Origin: Paenibacillus polymyxa
GTDB taxonomy: Bacteria; Bacillota; Bacilli; Paenibacillales; Paenibacillaceae
Assembly: GCF_018614975.1 (NCBI RefSeq)
Contig: NZ_JAGGNR010000016.1
Coordinates: 124,001-188,000, forward strand
Length of the DNA: 64,000 nt
Direction: 5' to 3'
Of this stretch, positions 8,435 to 16,813 are shown piece by piece. The position numbers and the translations under genes were made by a program. A model generated the notes under the pieces. It saw nothing but the letters and a program-made list of their open reading frames with translations, ran no database searches and was not told the origin of the DNA. Position 1 is the stretch's first letter, and each line of letters opens with the position of its first letter.

Positions 8435-9737
8435 AATATTCCGCAATCTCCTTCCATTCCTTGATCATCTCCTGGCGTAGTCTCTGAGGTGCGATTATTT
8501 CACAGCTTGAGCCAAAACTCCGTAACCACGGTTTGATCTCGGTGGTACCGTTGACCTGGATTTCGTAGAGAAAGGTATGATCCGTTTCGGGTATAATCTT
8601 GCCCCATTGACCTTGCAGACGAACCCGGTCCAGAATGAAGTTGCGCTGACCACGCTCCGGGTGGAAAAAGCGTGCTTGAACCGTCACGGTATTCCCCGTA
8701 TCCACGAGCCAACTGTAACGACTAATGTCGGTCCACTGCTGCTTCAACTCGAGCATGTATTGCTCTTCTATTGAATCCTCTTCCTCCAGTTGGGTTATGC
8801 CTTCCATCCGGAATTTCACAAAGCCGCGGCGACCCTGATATCCAATGACATACCAACGACCATACTGATGGTCATAGATCACTTCAAGGGGCACAATCCG
8901 GTTGGATCGACCACTTGCTTCCCGTTCAAAGCGTGGATTCGTATTCTGTGAACTGTAGCTGGATGGTTTTTTCGGTGAAAAGTACAGAAACTGCACACGT
9001 TTGCGCTGGCGAATCGCACTAAGCAGCGTGTAGAGATGAGCTTCATCCAGGATACGAGAATAATAGTGATACTTATAGATATAGGGTTCGGTAGCTTCTT
9101 CTTGCGGGAAACTTGCTGTAATGGCTTTCTTCAAACTGTCCCGCAATAAGTACCCCTGTACGGAAGGAACTTGAGTATTCGCCATCATATCCACAAAATC
9201 ATATAACTCCAGCTGTTCCTCCACCGTTAATTCGGTAAGCACATCCTGTTGCAAGGCATAGCGATACGGTCTGCCACCGAGCTCTTTCCGGATGACGCCG
9301 ACCTCCTCCAGATACTTTAGATCGGAGCGAATGGTTTTCTCGTCAGGTAACGCCAGATCTTCCGGCAGATCAGTACAGCAGGCGTCCAGCAGTTCCATCG
9401 CGGTCAGGGTTTTATGTTGTAAGGTATGCAAAAGAACAGAAAGACGCTGAACTTCAGTCTCTTTCATCGACTTGGCGCGGAAGAGGAAGAGCAGCATTGG
9501 CTCTGCCGACTCTCCGTATTGGAAGCGGACGAGATCTGCCATTTCCCGGCTTGCTTCGGCACCTGAGCGTTGGTCAGTGACAGTCTGCATGATTTCTTTT
9601 AATCTGCGATTGGTTTTATCAAAGGTATGTACGGATATGCCAAGCCGCTCGGCATATTGTTTGCGGTTATACGCACCGCTTGTTAGGGATAACATGCGTA
9701 AGAACTGAATTTCTTTGTCAAAACTCTCTCTTGCCAT
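8382..9737 (-). CDS. HTH-WYL transcriptional regulator
   Basis: A 451-residue regulator. The N terminus has helix-turn-helix segments (RKQYAERLGISVHTFDKTNRRLKEI and a second one near residues 125-160, DEKTIRSDLKYLEEVGVI). A WYL module follows (RQRKRVQFLYFSP, VIYDHQYGRWYVIGYQ) and a C-terminal WCX-type region (TVTVQARFFHPE). GGAG lies nine bases before the ATG at 9737; an ATG two codons upstream is too close to it. It is transcribed together with the overlapping WYL gene downstream, as in PafBC-type pairs. The signal and target are unknown. Confidence 0.88.
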   Translation of the reverse strand: MARESFDKEIQFLRMLSLTSGAYNRKQYAERLGISVHTFDKTNRRLKEIMQTVTDQRSGAEASREMADLVRFQYGESAEPMLLFLFRAKSMKETEVQRLSVLLHTLQHKTLTAMELLDACCTDLPEDLALPDEKTIRSDLKYLEEVGVIRKELGGRPYRYALQQDVLTELTVEEQLELYDFVDMMANTQVPSVQGYLLRDSLKKAITASFPQEEATEPYIYKYHYYSRILDEAHLYTLLSAIRQRKRVQFLYFSPKKPSSYSSQNTNPRFEREASGRSNRIVPLEVIYDHQYGRWYVIGYQGRRGFVKFRMEGITQLEEEDSIEEQYMLELKQQWTDISRYSWLVDTGNTVTVQARFFHPERGQRNFILDRVRLQGQWGKIIPETDHTFLYEIQVNGTTEIKPWLRSFGSSCEIIAPQRLRQEMIKEWKEIAEYYEPVREDVQLSDDDTTE

Positions 9738-10006
9738 GAACATTCACTCCTTGTTATCCCTTCATTGTAGCAGGATGAGTGGCAGGTTTCATTTTAAACT
9801 TATGAAGGTAAACGATAATTTAATGATTTATGAAATTGATTCGTCGCCATACTTCTGCCATGTTCGTATGTGTCATGCGTGGGTCATAATGAGGGTATGA
9901 GCGAGGCTGGGACACACGTTTAATCGATCTGGTGAACAATGCGAAAAGGGAACAGGAATCAGTGATACATAATGTAATGTATTTGTTTCTAAAGGAGGTA
10001 ATGGAC

Positions 10007-10810
10007 ATGAACTATGTTCATGAAGACATGAAAGATACGATCAGGCAACAATTGAAGCAGATTGAACAGGAGGAGCAGGTACGGATTATCTATGCCTGTG
10101 AATCGGGCAGTCGAGCGTGGGGATTTCCTTCACAGGATAGTGATTATGATGTTCGTTTTCTGTATGTAAGACCGCTGGAGTGGTACTTGTCGATTGAGGA
10201 TAAAAGGGATGTTATTGAACGCCCGATCAGTGATCAGCTCGACATTAATGGTTGGGATCTGCGCAAGGCCTTGAAGCTGTTTCGCAAATCAAATCCACCA
10301 CTACTGGAGTGGCTGCAATCCCCCATTCAGTATGATGAACAGTATAGTGTGGCACAGCATATCCGTGCACTGTCGCCATTGACCTTCTCACCCAAGTCCT
10401 GCATGTATCATTATCTGAATATGGCGAAGGGCAATTTCCGAGATTATTTACAAGGTGAGCAAGTGAGGATTAAAAAGTATTTCTATGTTCTTCGTCCCTT
10501 ATTCGCTTGTGGCTGGATCGAACGTTATGATGCGATGCCACCGATGGCATTCGAAGAGATGGTGCAAGAACTTGTTCCTGCGACTACACCGCTGTATACG
10601 GGAATTCATGAATTGCTGCGCCGGAAAAAGGCGGGCGAGGAACTGGATCTGGAGCCGCAGTTGCCAGCGATACAGACATTTTTGGCGGAGAAGATCGAGC
10701 ATTTTGAACGACTGGCCGGCCAGATGGAGAATGAGCAGATTATTCAATTTGAAGAATTGGACCGGATTTTCCGTTTTGCATTGCAAGAGGTGTGGGGCGA
10801 ACGGGGGTAA
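10007..10810 (+). CDS. YcgL-like predicted nucleotidyltransferase
   Basis: A 267-residue protein of the DNA polymerase beta-like nucleotidyltransferase superfamily. The active-site motif is clear: GSRAWGF, then DSDYDVRF, giving the GS...DxD metal-binding pattern near residues 33-47. The remainder (ISDQLDINGWDLRKALKLF, NPPLLEWLQSP) is characteristic of the COG3541/YcgL group, whose substrates are not known. AAAGGAGG at 9991-9998 fits the ATG at 10007 best. The gene is alone on its transcript. Confidence 0.85.
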   Translation: MNYVHEDMKDTIRQQLKQIEQEEQVRIIYACESGSRAWGFPSQDSDYDVRFLYVRPLEWYLSIEDKRDVIERPISDQLDINGWDLRKALKLFRKSNPPLLEWLQSPIQYDEQYSVAQHIRALSPLTFSPKSCMYHYLNMAKGNFRDYLQGEQVRIKKYFYVLRPLFACGWIERYDAMPPMAFEEMVQELVPATTPLYTGIHELLRRKKAGEELDLEPQLPAIQTFLAEKIEHFERLAGQMENEQIIQFEELDRIFRFALQEVWGERG

Positions 10811-10970
10811 GAGGAAGAAAGTTGTGTGCTGGTAACGCTTTCGCTGAAGTCAGAGCGAGTAGACCCGCGTTTGTAAATTGTTATATGAAAATAAATTTGT
10901 TAACCACCTATATTGTATGGGTAATTATGGTATGATACTCTAGCCAAACTAATTGCTGGGGGTTATCCAT

Positions 10971-11603
10971 ATGCGGTTCAAAGTAATAAGCAGTTTTCTT
11001 GCCATTTTTATGATTTTTGCTACTGTTGCGTCTGCCCATCCGGGAAGAACAGATGCGAGTGGAGGGCATACCTGTCGCACCAACTGTGCAAAATGGGGGC
11101 TGAAACAAGGGGAATATCATTATCACAACGGAGGTTCCTCTTCCAGTTCCAAATCTTCATCTTCAAGTTCATCCAGTTCAGGAAGTACCAAGAAAAGTAA
11201 CAAGTCTTCAACGGCAACCAAAAAGAAAGTTGCTCCTAAACCAGAATATATCAAGTCTGCTGTTCAGGTGAAGGTGAATGGGTCCAAGGTTATTTTCACT
11301 GAATCTCCTATTGTCATGAATAACACGAATCTCGTACCTCTGCGTGAGATGGCCAAAGCAATGCAAGCCAAAACGTCTTGGGACAGTAAGACTCAAACCA
11401 TTACCGTTACCAAAGACAAGTACAAGCTAATCTTTACCTTGGGTAGTAAAAAGGTGAAGGTGAACGGAAAAGAAGTCACCCTACAGGCAGCGCCTAAAGA
11501 AATTAAGGGAACAACATATATTCCGCTCAGAGTATTGGTAGAAGGACTTGGAGCATCCCTCACTTCATCCGGTAATACGCTAACGGTGAAAGTGAAAGAA
11601 TAA
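10971..11603 (+). CDS. secreted YHYH-domain protein with copper-amine-oxidase-like stalk domain
   Basis: A 210-residue exported protein. A signal peptide covers about residues 1-22 (AIFMIFATVASA). A Cys/His motif follows (DASGGHTCRTNCAKW then GEYHYHN), the YHYH domain common in Gram-positive secreted proteins. A Ser/Lys-rich linker leads to a copper-amine-oxidase N-terminal-like stalk domain near residues 95-210 (VKVNGSKV, VPLREMAKAMQAK, YIPLRVLVEGLGA). Its likely place is the cell surface or wall; the function is unknown. The ATG at 10971 follows GGGGG, so upstream in-frame codons are not needed. Confidence 0.85.
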   Translation: MRFKVISSFLAIFMIFATVASAHPGRTDASGGHTCRTNCAKWGLKQGEYHYHNGGSSSSSKSSSSSSSSSGSTKKSNKSSTATKKKVAPKPEYIKSAVQVKVNGSKVIFTESPIVMNNTNLVPLREMAKAMQAKTSWDSKTQTITVTKDKYKLIFTLGSKKVKVNGKEVTLQAAPKEIKGTTYIPLRVLVEGLGASLTSSGNTLTVKVKE

Positions 11604-11620
11604 AAATAAGAAATCATACA

Positions 11621-11656
11621 GAAGCAGGTTGGGATCAATCCTAACCTGCTTCTTCT
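11621..11656 (+). terminator. intrinsic terminator
   Basis: Thirteen-base near-perfect arms at 11621-11633 and 11640-11652 are followed by T-rich sequence after the YHYH gene. Confidence 0.82.
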
Positions 11657-11739
11657 ATTGTATTTATAAATGCATTATTTGGAGGAGATCCTCATCGCAC
11701 AACGTATCTTGAGCTGGGGCGTATGAGGTGTTTGGAAGA

Positions 11740-12132
11740 TCAGTTGGTATGTGCAACGGCGCGAATCTCAATCAATTGATGAGGGAAGGCCAGTCCCGAT
11801 GTGCCAACCATTGTAACAGCCGGACGATGAGTACCAATGTACTCTTTATACACGGCAACACACGGCTCAAGATGCTCCTGCGGGTGAACCAGGAAAATCT
11901 CCAGTTCAGCAATGTTTGACTTGGTCACGTTGAATCCTGCGAGCACGCGATCCAAGTTATCCAGTGTCTGGCGAACCTGTGCTTCAATATCATCCACACC
12001 AATAAACGTCCCCTGCATATCATGCGAAAATTGCCCTGCAATGTAGATCGTACCGTTAATGCTGTATCCCTGAGCAACGCTAAATGCTTCTTCCCACGGT
12101 ACACCGTGGCTATAGATTTGAGCTGTATTCAT
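11740..12132 (-). CDS. Rid (YjgF/YER057c/UK114) family protein
   Basis: A 130-residue protein of the Rid family. Family-typical segments are GTIYIAGQFSHDMQG, VRQTLDNLDRVLAG and RPAVTMVGTSGLAFPHQLIEI, with the conserved arginine in the last. RidA itself hydrolyses reactive enamines/imines made by PLP enzymes; other subgroups differ, and the subgroup is not clear here. The ATG at 12132 is preceded by AAAGGAGAG and is preferred to an upstream in-frame ATG. Confidence 0.9.
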   Translation of the reverse strand: MNTAQIYSHGVPWEEAFSVAQGYSINGTIYIAGQFSHDMQGTFIGVDDIEAQVRQTLDNLDRVLAGFNVTKSNIAELEIFLVHPQEHLEPCVAVYKEYIGTHRPAVTMVGTSGLAFPHQLIEIRAVAHTN

Positions 12133-12407
12133 AAGTTTCTCTCCTTTGGAATTCAAGATAAGGTTAGTATAAACGGAGAAAAACGGCTTGGGCAGTACGC
12201 ACTTTCATGACAGTGACTATCCATAAGGATAGTGTGAACACGGTGTGTGTAAGCCTAACGACTCATTTCAGAGAATCTTTATATCAGGATATTTAATTTA
12301 GGTATAACTAACTTAAGTCCTATATCCTTCCCCTAGAATCTGGGTAATAATGATAGTAGGCAAGGGATTAATGGAATCTCATAACGTAACGATAGGGGGT
12401 AACCTGT

Positions 12408-12659
12408 ATGGCATCCTTGATTCTGCTGGTGAAACAGACGGAGGACGATGAGAAGGTTATTTATCGATTCGGACCGAATGAGCGAAAGATGGGGCTCATA
12501 GAGATGAATAAGATTAAGGAAAGTGTGAGGGAACTGGAACCTGTTCAGGTGGATGGGGTAAGTCCGAGTTTTTTCTTTAACCGAGCTGCGCAGCGACTGG
12601 TACGATGTTTATTCAGGGAAGGCGGCAAGTTCCCGGAACGAACGACGTTTGAATCATAG
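12408..12659 (+). CDS. small hypothetical protein
   Basis: An 83-residue protein of no recognised family (MASLILLVKQTEDDEKVIYRFGPNERKMG...). A GGGGG run lies just upstream of the ATG at a suitable distance and an intrinsic terminator follows, so it looks like a true gene. It has no membrane segment or signal peptide. The N-terminal half reads like a short beta-hairpin domain and the C-terminal half is basic and helical. Confidence 0.7.
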   Translation: MASLILLVKQTEDDEKVIYRFGPNERKMGLIEMNKIKESVRELEPVQVDGVSPSFFFNRAAQRLVRCLFREGGKFPERTTFES

Positions 12660-12671
12660 TTTCAGCACCGC

Positions 12672-12716
12672 AAAAATAAGTCCACAACCCTGCTCATGGG
12701 TCATGGGCTTATTTTT
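12672..12716. terminator. bidirectional terminator
   Basis: Arms beginning AAAAATAAG at 12672 and ending CTTATTTTT at 12716 give A/T tracts on both sides. It serves the small rightward gene and the leftward transporter gene. Confidence 0.85.
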
Positions 12717-12720
12717 CGTT

Positions 12721-13641
12721 TCAGAACGTTTTGGCATAAGAGATCAGTGCCGTAATCGTAATGATATTAAGCAACGTTGAGATCAGCACCGTCTGGGCTG
12801 CAAAATCGGGTTCGTTATCGTATTCTTCCGCAAGGATGGATGCGTTGACACCGGTCGGCATACCCGAAGCGATAATAAGTGCCTGTGCAGCGATGCCTTC
12901 CAACCCAAGCAGAAGCACAATCGAAATCCCGATAGCCGGGCCAATCAGAAGACGCAAAAATGTGCTAATATACACATCAAGGCGATACAGTTGAATTGGA
13001 TATTTTACAATCTGTGCCCCGAGTGTCAGAAGCGCCACGGCAACCATACTTTGCTGCGCATAGGTCAGCGGCATGGACAGGAACGTAGGCAAGGGAACCT
13101 TCCACATGTGTAACAGAATCCCCAGCAAGAGTGCATACGGAACGGGCATTTTAAGAAATCCAATAATTACTGCCCGGTAATTACCCTTGAGCTTCGCGCC
13201 CTGAATGGACAACACGCCATAGGTGAATGTCAGTAATGCTTGCAAAGACATGACCAGTGCCTGAATGGAAGAGGCGAGTGGATCGCCGCGGAATACCAGT
13301 GCATTGATTGGCAGTCCGTAGTTGCCTGCGTTATCCAGCATAATACTGTTGTTGAAGGCAGCCTTCATGCCTTTATTCATCCGAAGCGAGCGCGCAAATA
13401 CAGAACCTACAATATAGAGAATCAATACATATATCGCGTAAAAGAGTGTCACGGTCCCAAGCAGTTCGCCCGACATATCCGAGTGATACATGCTCATAAA
13501 GACGGCTGCGGGGGTAATACAATAGAAATTGATTTTGGCGAGTGTGTACAAGTCCAGCTTGAACACTTTTTGCATCCAGGACCCGACGGCAATCAGGAGA
13601 AAGACGGGCAGGACGACTTCAAGCATGATGTCTGCAATCAT
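12721..13641 (-). CDS. AEC family (auxin efflux carrier-like) transporter
   Basis: A 306-residue integral membrane protein with about ten hydrophobic helices in two halves. The features are those of AEC/PIN-like permeases: SIMLDNAGNYGLPINALVF in the fourth helix region and IASGMPTGVNASILAEEY in the C-terminal half. Bacterial members export or import small organic acids such as malate; the substrate cannot be told. The ATG at 13641 is chosen because AAAAAGGA lies 9-12 bases before it, whereas the ATG at 13662 has no ribosome site. Confidence 0.88.
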   Translation of the reverse strand: MIADIMLEVVLPVFLLIAVGSWMQKVFKLDLYTLAKINFYCITPAAVFMSMYHSDMSGELLGTVTLFYAIYVLILYIVGSVFARSLRMNKGMKAAFNNSIMLDNAGNYGLPINALVFRGDPLASSIQALVMSLQALLTFTYGVLSIQGAKLKGNYRAVIIGFLKMPVPYALLLGILLHMWKVPLPTFLSMPLTYAQQSMVAVALLTLGAQIVKYPIQLYRLDVYISTFLRLLIGPAIGISIVLLLGLEGIAAQALIIASGMPTGVNASILAEEYDNEPDFAAQTVLISTLLNIITITALISYAKTF

Positions 13642-13762
13642 TAGTTCAGCTTCCTTTTTCATGAAAATTTCAATCCGATTTCGAAAATGCTTTGCTTATT
13701 ATATCATTTTATACACAACCGAACGTGGGAATAGGCTAAAAAAGATCAGGAGGGGTTGCATC

Positions 13763-14278
13763 ATGATTCCAGATCATCTGGATGCTGGTTTATCGATATT
13801 GTTTATTGGCTTCAATCCGAGCATTACGTCTGGAGAGACGGGTCATCATTATGCTTACAAAGGAAACCGGTTCTGGCGCATTCTTGAACGGTCGGGATTA
13901 ACCCCGCGTTTATATGATGCACAGGAGGATGGAGAGTTGCTGAAGCTGGGATATGGATTCACGAATATTGTGGCCCGTCCCACCAGAGGTATGGAGGATA
14001 TTACGAAGGAAGAGTACGCAGAAGGACGACAGATTTTACGGCAAAAGCTGGAGAAATACCGACCGGACATCGCTTGTTTTGTCGGAAAAGGTGTATACAC
14101 CCAGTACAGCAAGCGCACCAAAGTGCAATGGGGATTTCAGGACGACCCGGTCGTCAAGGAAATTCAGGAGTTCGTCGCTCCGTCGTCCAGTGGACTCGTG
14201 CGCATGTCGATGGATGAGATTGTGGCGATCTATTCACAGCTTGCTGATTTTGTTGCGGAGAAGAACAGGGAAGATTAA
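13763..14278 (+). CDS. mug: G/U mismatch-specific DNA glycosylase (Mug/TDG family)
   Basis: A 171-residue base-excision repair enzyme that removes uracil or ethenocytosine mispaired with guanine. Family motifs are IGFNPSITS (active-site loop, normally GINPG-S), HHYAYKGNRFWRIL and ARPTRG. Near the C terminus APSSSGLVRM stands for the NPSGLNR intercalation loop. GGAGGGG lies upstream of the ATG at 13763. The gene stands alone and ends in a strong terminator. Confidence 0.92.
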   Translation: MIPDHLDAGLSILFIGFNPSITSGETGHHYAYKGNRFWRILERSGLTPRLYDAQEDGELLKLGYGFTNIVARPTRGMEDITKEEYAEGRQILRQKLEKYRPDIACFVGKGVYTQYSKRTKVQWGFQDDPVVKEIQEFVAPSSSGLVRMSMDEIVAIYSQLADFVAEKNRED

Positions 14279-14292
14279 GAGGCAAATAAGCA

Positions 14293-14338
14293 GAGTTCAC
14301 CCAGTCGGCTTCGCCGATAAGGGCGAATTCTTTTTTTT
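14293..14338 (+). terminator. intrinsic terminator with TTCG tetraloop
   Basis: An outer stem 14293-14302/14321-14330 and an inner stem TCGGC-TTCG-CCGA are followed by eight T residues. Confidence 0.9.
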
Positions 14339-14420
14339 GGATAAAGTGAGAGGTTTCGGGAACGGCTTCCGTCTATATAGTACAGAACCATGCATGGAAG
14401 CTGTAGAGAAGGGGGATTAC

Positions 14421-14996
14421 ATGACTCAACAGATACCGGAGGAGGAGCTTATTCAGCGCATTGTTGCTGGGGATAAGCAGTTGTTCTCCGTGCTTGTGGA
14501 TCGATATAAAAATAAAGTCTACGGCATCATGCGCGGAATGGGCGCGAGTCATCCGGATGCAGAGGATCTCGCTCAGGATACGTTTATTCGCATCTATCGT
14601 TATCTCCCGTCGCGGCGGGAGGGAAGCAGTTTCTCGTCGTGGGTGTACACCATTGCGGTGAATCGGATGAGGGATTTTATACGAGAAAAGAAACCCGTCA
14701 TGTCTCCGGTCGATCAGGGGATCGAACCTGTCAGTAATGAAACACCGGAAAAGCGTGTGCTGCATAAAGAGATGCAACGTGAAATATATCGCCAGCTCGA
14801 ACAGTTACCTGAATCGTATCGCCTGGTGTTATTACTGAAGTACACAAACGAGTTGAGCTATGAAGAGATTGCAGACATTACAGGCATGAGTTCAACCAAA
14901 GTGCGTAACGCCCTTTATCGCGGGAAAAAAACGCTGAGGAAGCAAATGGAACGCAAAGGAGGTTTAGCTACGTATGAAGCCTATTTCAAAGGATGA
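14421..14996 (+). CDS. ECF-type RNA polymerase sigma factor
   Basis: A 191-residue sigma factor with region 2 (about residues 25-90: LVDRYKNKVYGIMRGM, DAEDLAQDTFIRIYRYL, SWVYTIAVNRMRDFIR) and region 4 (about 125-180: LPESYRLVLLLKYTNELSYEEIA, TGMSSTKVRNALYRGKKTL). No region 3 is present. GGGGG precedes the ATG at 14421. It overlaps the anti-sigma gene by 23 bases, the usual arrangement for a coupled sigma/anti-sigma pair. The regulon is unknown; autoregulation is likely, but no clear ECF promoter could be fixed upstream. Confidence 0.93.
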   Translation: MTQQIPEEELIQRIVAGDKQLFSVLVDRYKNKVYGIMRGMGASHPDAEDLAQDTFIRIYRYLPSRREGSSFSSWVYTIAVNRMRDFIREKKPVMSPVDQGIEPVSNETPEKRVLHKEMQREIYRQLEQLPESYRLVLLLKYTNELSYEEIADITGMSSTKVRNALYRGKKTLRKQMERKGGLATYEAYFKG

Positions 14997-16590
14997 GGAT
15001 CGGTTGTGGGAGGAGCACCTTTATCGTGAGGAGCCGGACGCAGATTTTACGCTTAAGGTCATGCAGAAGCTGGATGGCGTGTCTATGGAAAGTGGAGAAG
15101 ATCAGTATCCATTCGTGAAAAAATCCATGAGAGCGCATTGGATGCGGCGGACTGGAATTGTTACAGCGGCTGTTGTGATCCTCGTGGGAGGGGCCTGGTT
15201 TGCTTTTGATCACACAGCAGAGCCAGCGCAACCCGCGGTAAATGCTGTGGATCGTCTGCCATTGCCTAACATACCTGTGCCTGAAGCATTGAAATATTCC
15301 TATTTTGCGGATGATTATAAACGTCTTAAACCTCTTGGACTTGTAGTTAATCCGGATATCAATATCAATGACCAGGGCTACACGCTTAAAATTGAAGACG
15401 TGCTTGTAGACCGATCTCATATGGTAATGACTATGCAACAAACAACACCTGATGGATTAGGGTTATCACGTTTACTGTCTGAGATGGGGAGAATTCATGT
15501 TACGGATGAGGAGGGGCGACAGGTTGCTACTCTTGCAAGAGATACTAGAACTAAGGGTTCCGTAACTGAACGATTGTTATTCCAGTTTCATGATGAAATT
15601 CCGGATCAGGTAGTCGTGCGGGGTGAACTGCGTAATTTAAATATGGGCAGATATTATGATTACGAGAAGAAATCCTACGAAGATAGAGATGTTACGGTGG
15701 ATTGGAGCTTCCAATTCAATATCGATATGACCAAAGCCAAATCATTGGCTGTTGAAAATTCTATGGATAACACATATACGACGCCAGAAGGGCTAAAGCT
15801 CGATATGACCCAGCTTGTACGCACGCCAAACGGAACCCGGCTTGACCTGAATGTGAGTCTGGATGATGAACTTCGTGCCAAAGGTGATGAGGATTGGGCG
15901 AACTATATGAGCATCATCTACCATCTTGAGATTCCTGAAACAAATGAATATCGAATTTTCAATGGAATAAGACCAGATGCCCGTCAAGCCAAGTTTCGGC
16001 TCCAAGATTTGAGTGAATTAAGGAATGGTGGGCCGTTGAAGTTGTCGGAGACATGGGACCCTGCATTTGTTACGGTAGATGCGAAGAACATTCGCTTTGT
16101 TCTGGATGGTTACACCCTCCCGGTGAAGGAAGAGAAATCAGTGGAAGTTGATCTGGAGAAGAGGCGTAAGGACGACACTAAATTTTATACTTTTGTAGCA
16201 TTTGAACAGCTTGGAGATAAAATATTAATCTATGATTTTGATTACGAGCCAATGATGGAATCATATGATCCTCCGAAGATTGATGTAAAGGAAGGCTATT
16301 CACTAGTTCTGAAGGGGAGTGGGACGTTCCGAAATGCTTTCATGGGTGATCGCTGGGTTGCAGTAGATTCGGATGGAAAAGAGTATCCTGTTGAAGTGAA
16401 CGGTTATCCGGATCAACCTAATAATAACGGTGGATACGTTGAAGATGATCTGCAATTAAAAATTCGGGGGTTTAACGAAGAAAAGGGTACAAAATTCACT
16501 TTGAAAAGAACCGTAGTCAATAGAGAGTATCGCGATGTGAATTGGGAAGTGGATCTTCCGTCGTACAATAGCTTGCCTTGGCTGAAATAA
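14974..16590 (+). CDS. DUF4179 membrane anti-sigma factor
   Basis: A 538-residue single-pass protein. A cytosolic N terminus of about 55 residues includes EDRLWEEHLYREEPDADFT and would bind the sigma factor. One membrane helix lies near residues 57-76 (TGIVTAAVVILVGGAWFAF). A large outer part follows, starting with the DUF4179 region (YTLKIEDVLVDRSHMVMTMQ). AAAGGAGG precedes the ATG. It is coupled to the ECF sigma gene upstream and likely holds that sigma factor at the membrane until an envelope signal arrives. Coding-like sequence continues in another frame just after the stop. Confidence 0.88.
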   Translation: MKPISKDEDRLWEEHLYREEPDADFTLKVMQKLDGVSMESGEDQYPFVKKSMRAHWMRRTGIVTAAVVILVGGAWFAFDHTAEPAQPAVNAVDRLPLPNIPVPEALKYSYFADDYKRLKPLGLVVNPDININDQGYTLKIEDVLVDRSHMVMTMQQTTPDGLGLSRLLSEMGRIHVTDEEGRQVATLARDTRTKGSVTERLLFQFHDEIPDQVVVRGELRNLNMGRYYDYEKKSYEDRDVTVDWSFQFNIDMTKAKSLAVENSMDNTYTTPEGLKLDMTQLVRTPNGTRLDLNVSLDDELRAKGDEDWANYMSIIYHLEIPETNEYRIFNGIRPDARQAKFRLQDLSELRNGGPLKLSETWDPAFVTVDAKNIRFVLDGYTLPVKEEKSVEVDLEKRRKDDTKFYTFVAFEQLGDKILIYDFDYEPMMESYDPPKIDVKEGYSLVLKGSGTFRNAFMGDRWVAVDSDGKEYPVEVNGYPDQPNNNGGYVEDDLQLKIRGFNEEKGTKFTLKRTVVNREYRDVNWEVDLPSYNSLPWLK

Positions 16591-16694
16591 CCATTAGTAC
16601 AATTCTTAGACATGAAGCAGATGAAAGCTTCGAATGGATGTATAAGGATGGATCAGTAGATTTAAGTGTGAATGTACAGGAATATAAGGTATAA
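16590..16694 (+). pseudogene. possible decayed gene tail after the anti-sigma gene
   Basis: In the frame beginning at 16590 an open stretch reads like a protein tail (HEADESFEWMYKDG, SVDLSVNVQEYKV) and ends in TAA at 16692-16694, just before a terminator. It has no start or ribosome site. It could be the original end of a longer or paralogous DUF4179-type protein lost by frameshift, or a chance open frame. Confidence 0.3.
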
Positions 16695-16707
16695 GCCTAA
16701 TATACGA

Positions 16708-16741
16708 AAAAGGCCCTGCATAATATGCGGGGCCTCTTTTG
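16708..16741 (+). terminator. intrinsic terminator of the sigma/anti-sigma operon
   Basis: Arms AGGCCCTGCAT (16711-16721) and ATGCGGGGCCT (16725-16735) are followed by TTTT. Confidence 0.88.
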
Positions 16742-16813
16742 TATGCACCAGACTTATGGGACAGCAAGTACCTAACGAATTCATTTTCAGAAAAGAGCGA
16801 TTACCTTTCTGAA

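Noticed and set aside
10820-10890. T-box-like string GAGTAGACCCGCG
   Set aside because: No specifier stem, T-box bulge sequence or antiterminator is present and the next gene is not amino-acid related.
13953-14420. Longer N-terminal extension of the ECF sigma factor
   Set aside because: The extension overlaps the mug gene and a strong terminator; the ATG at 14421 has its own ribosome site.
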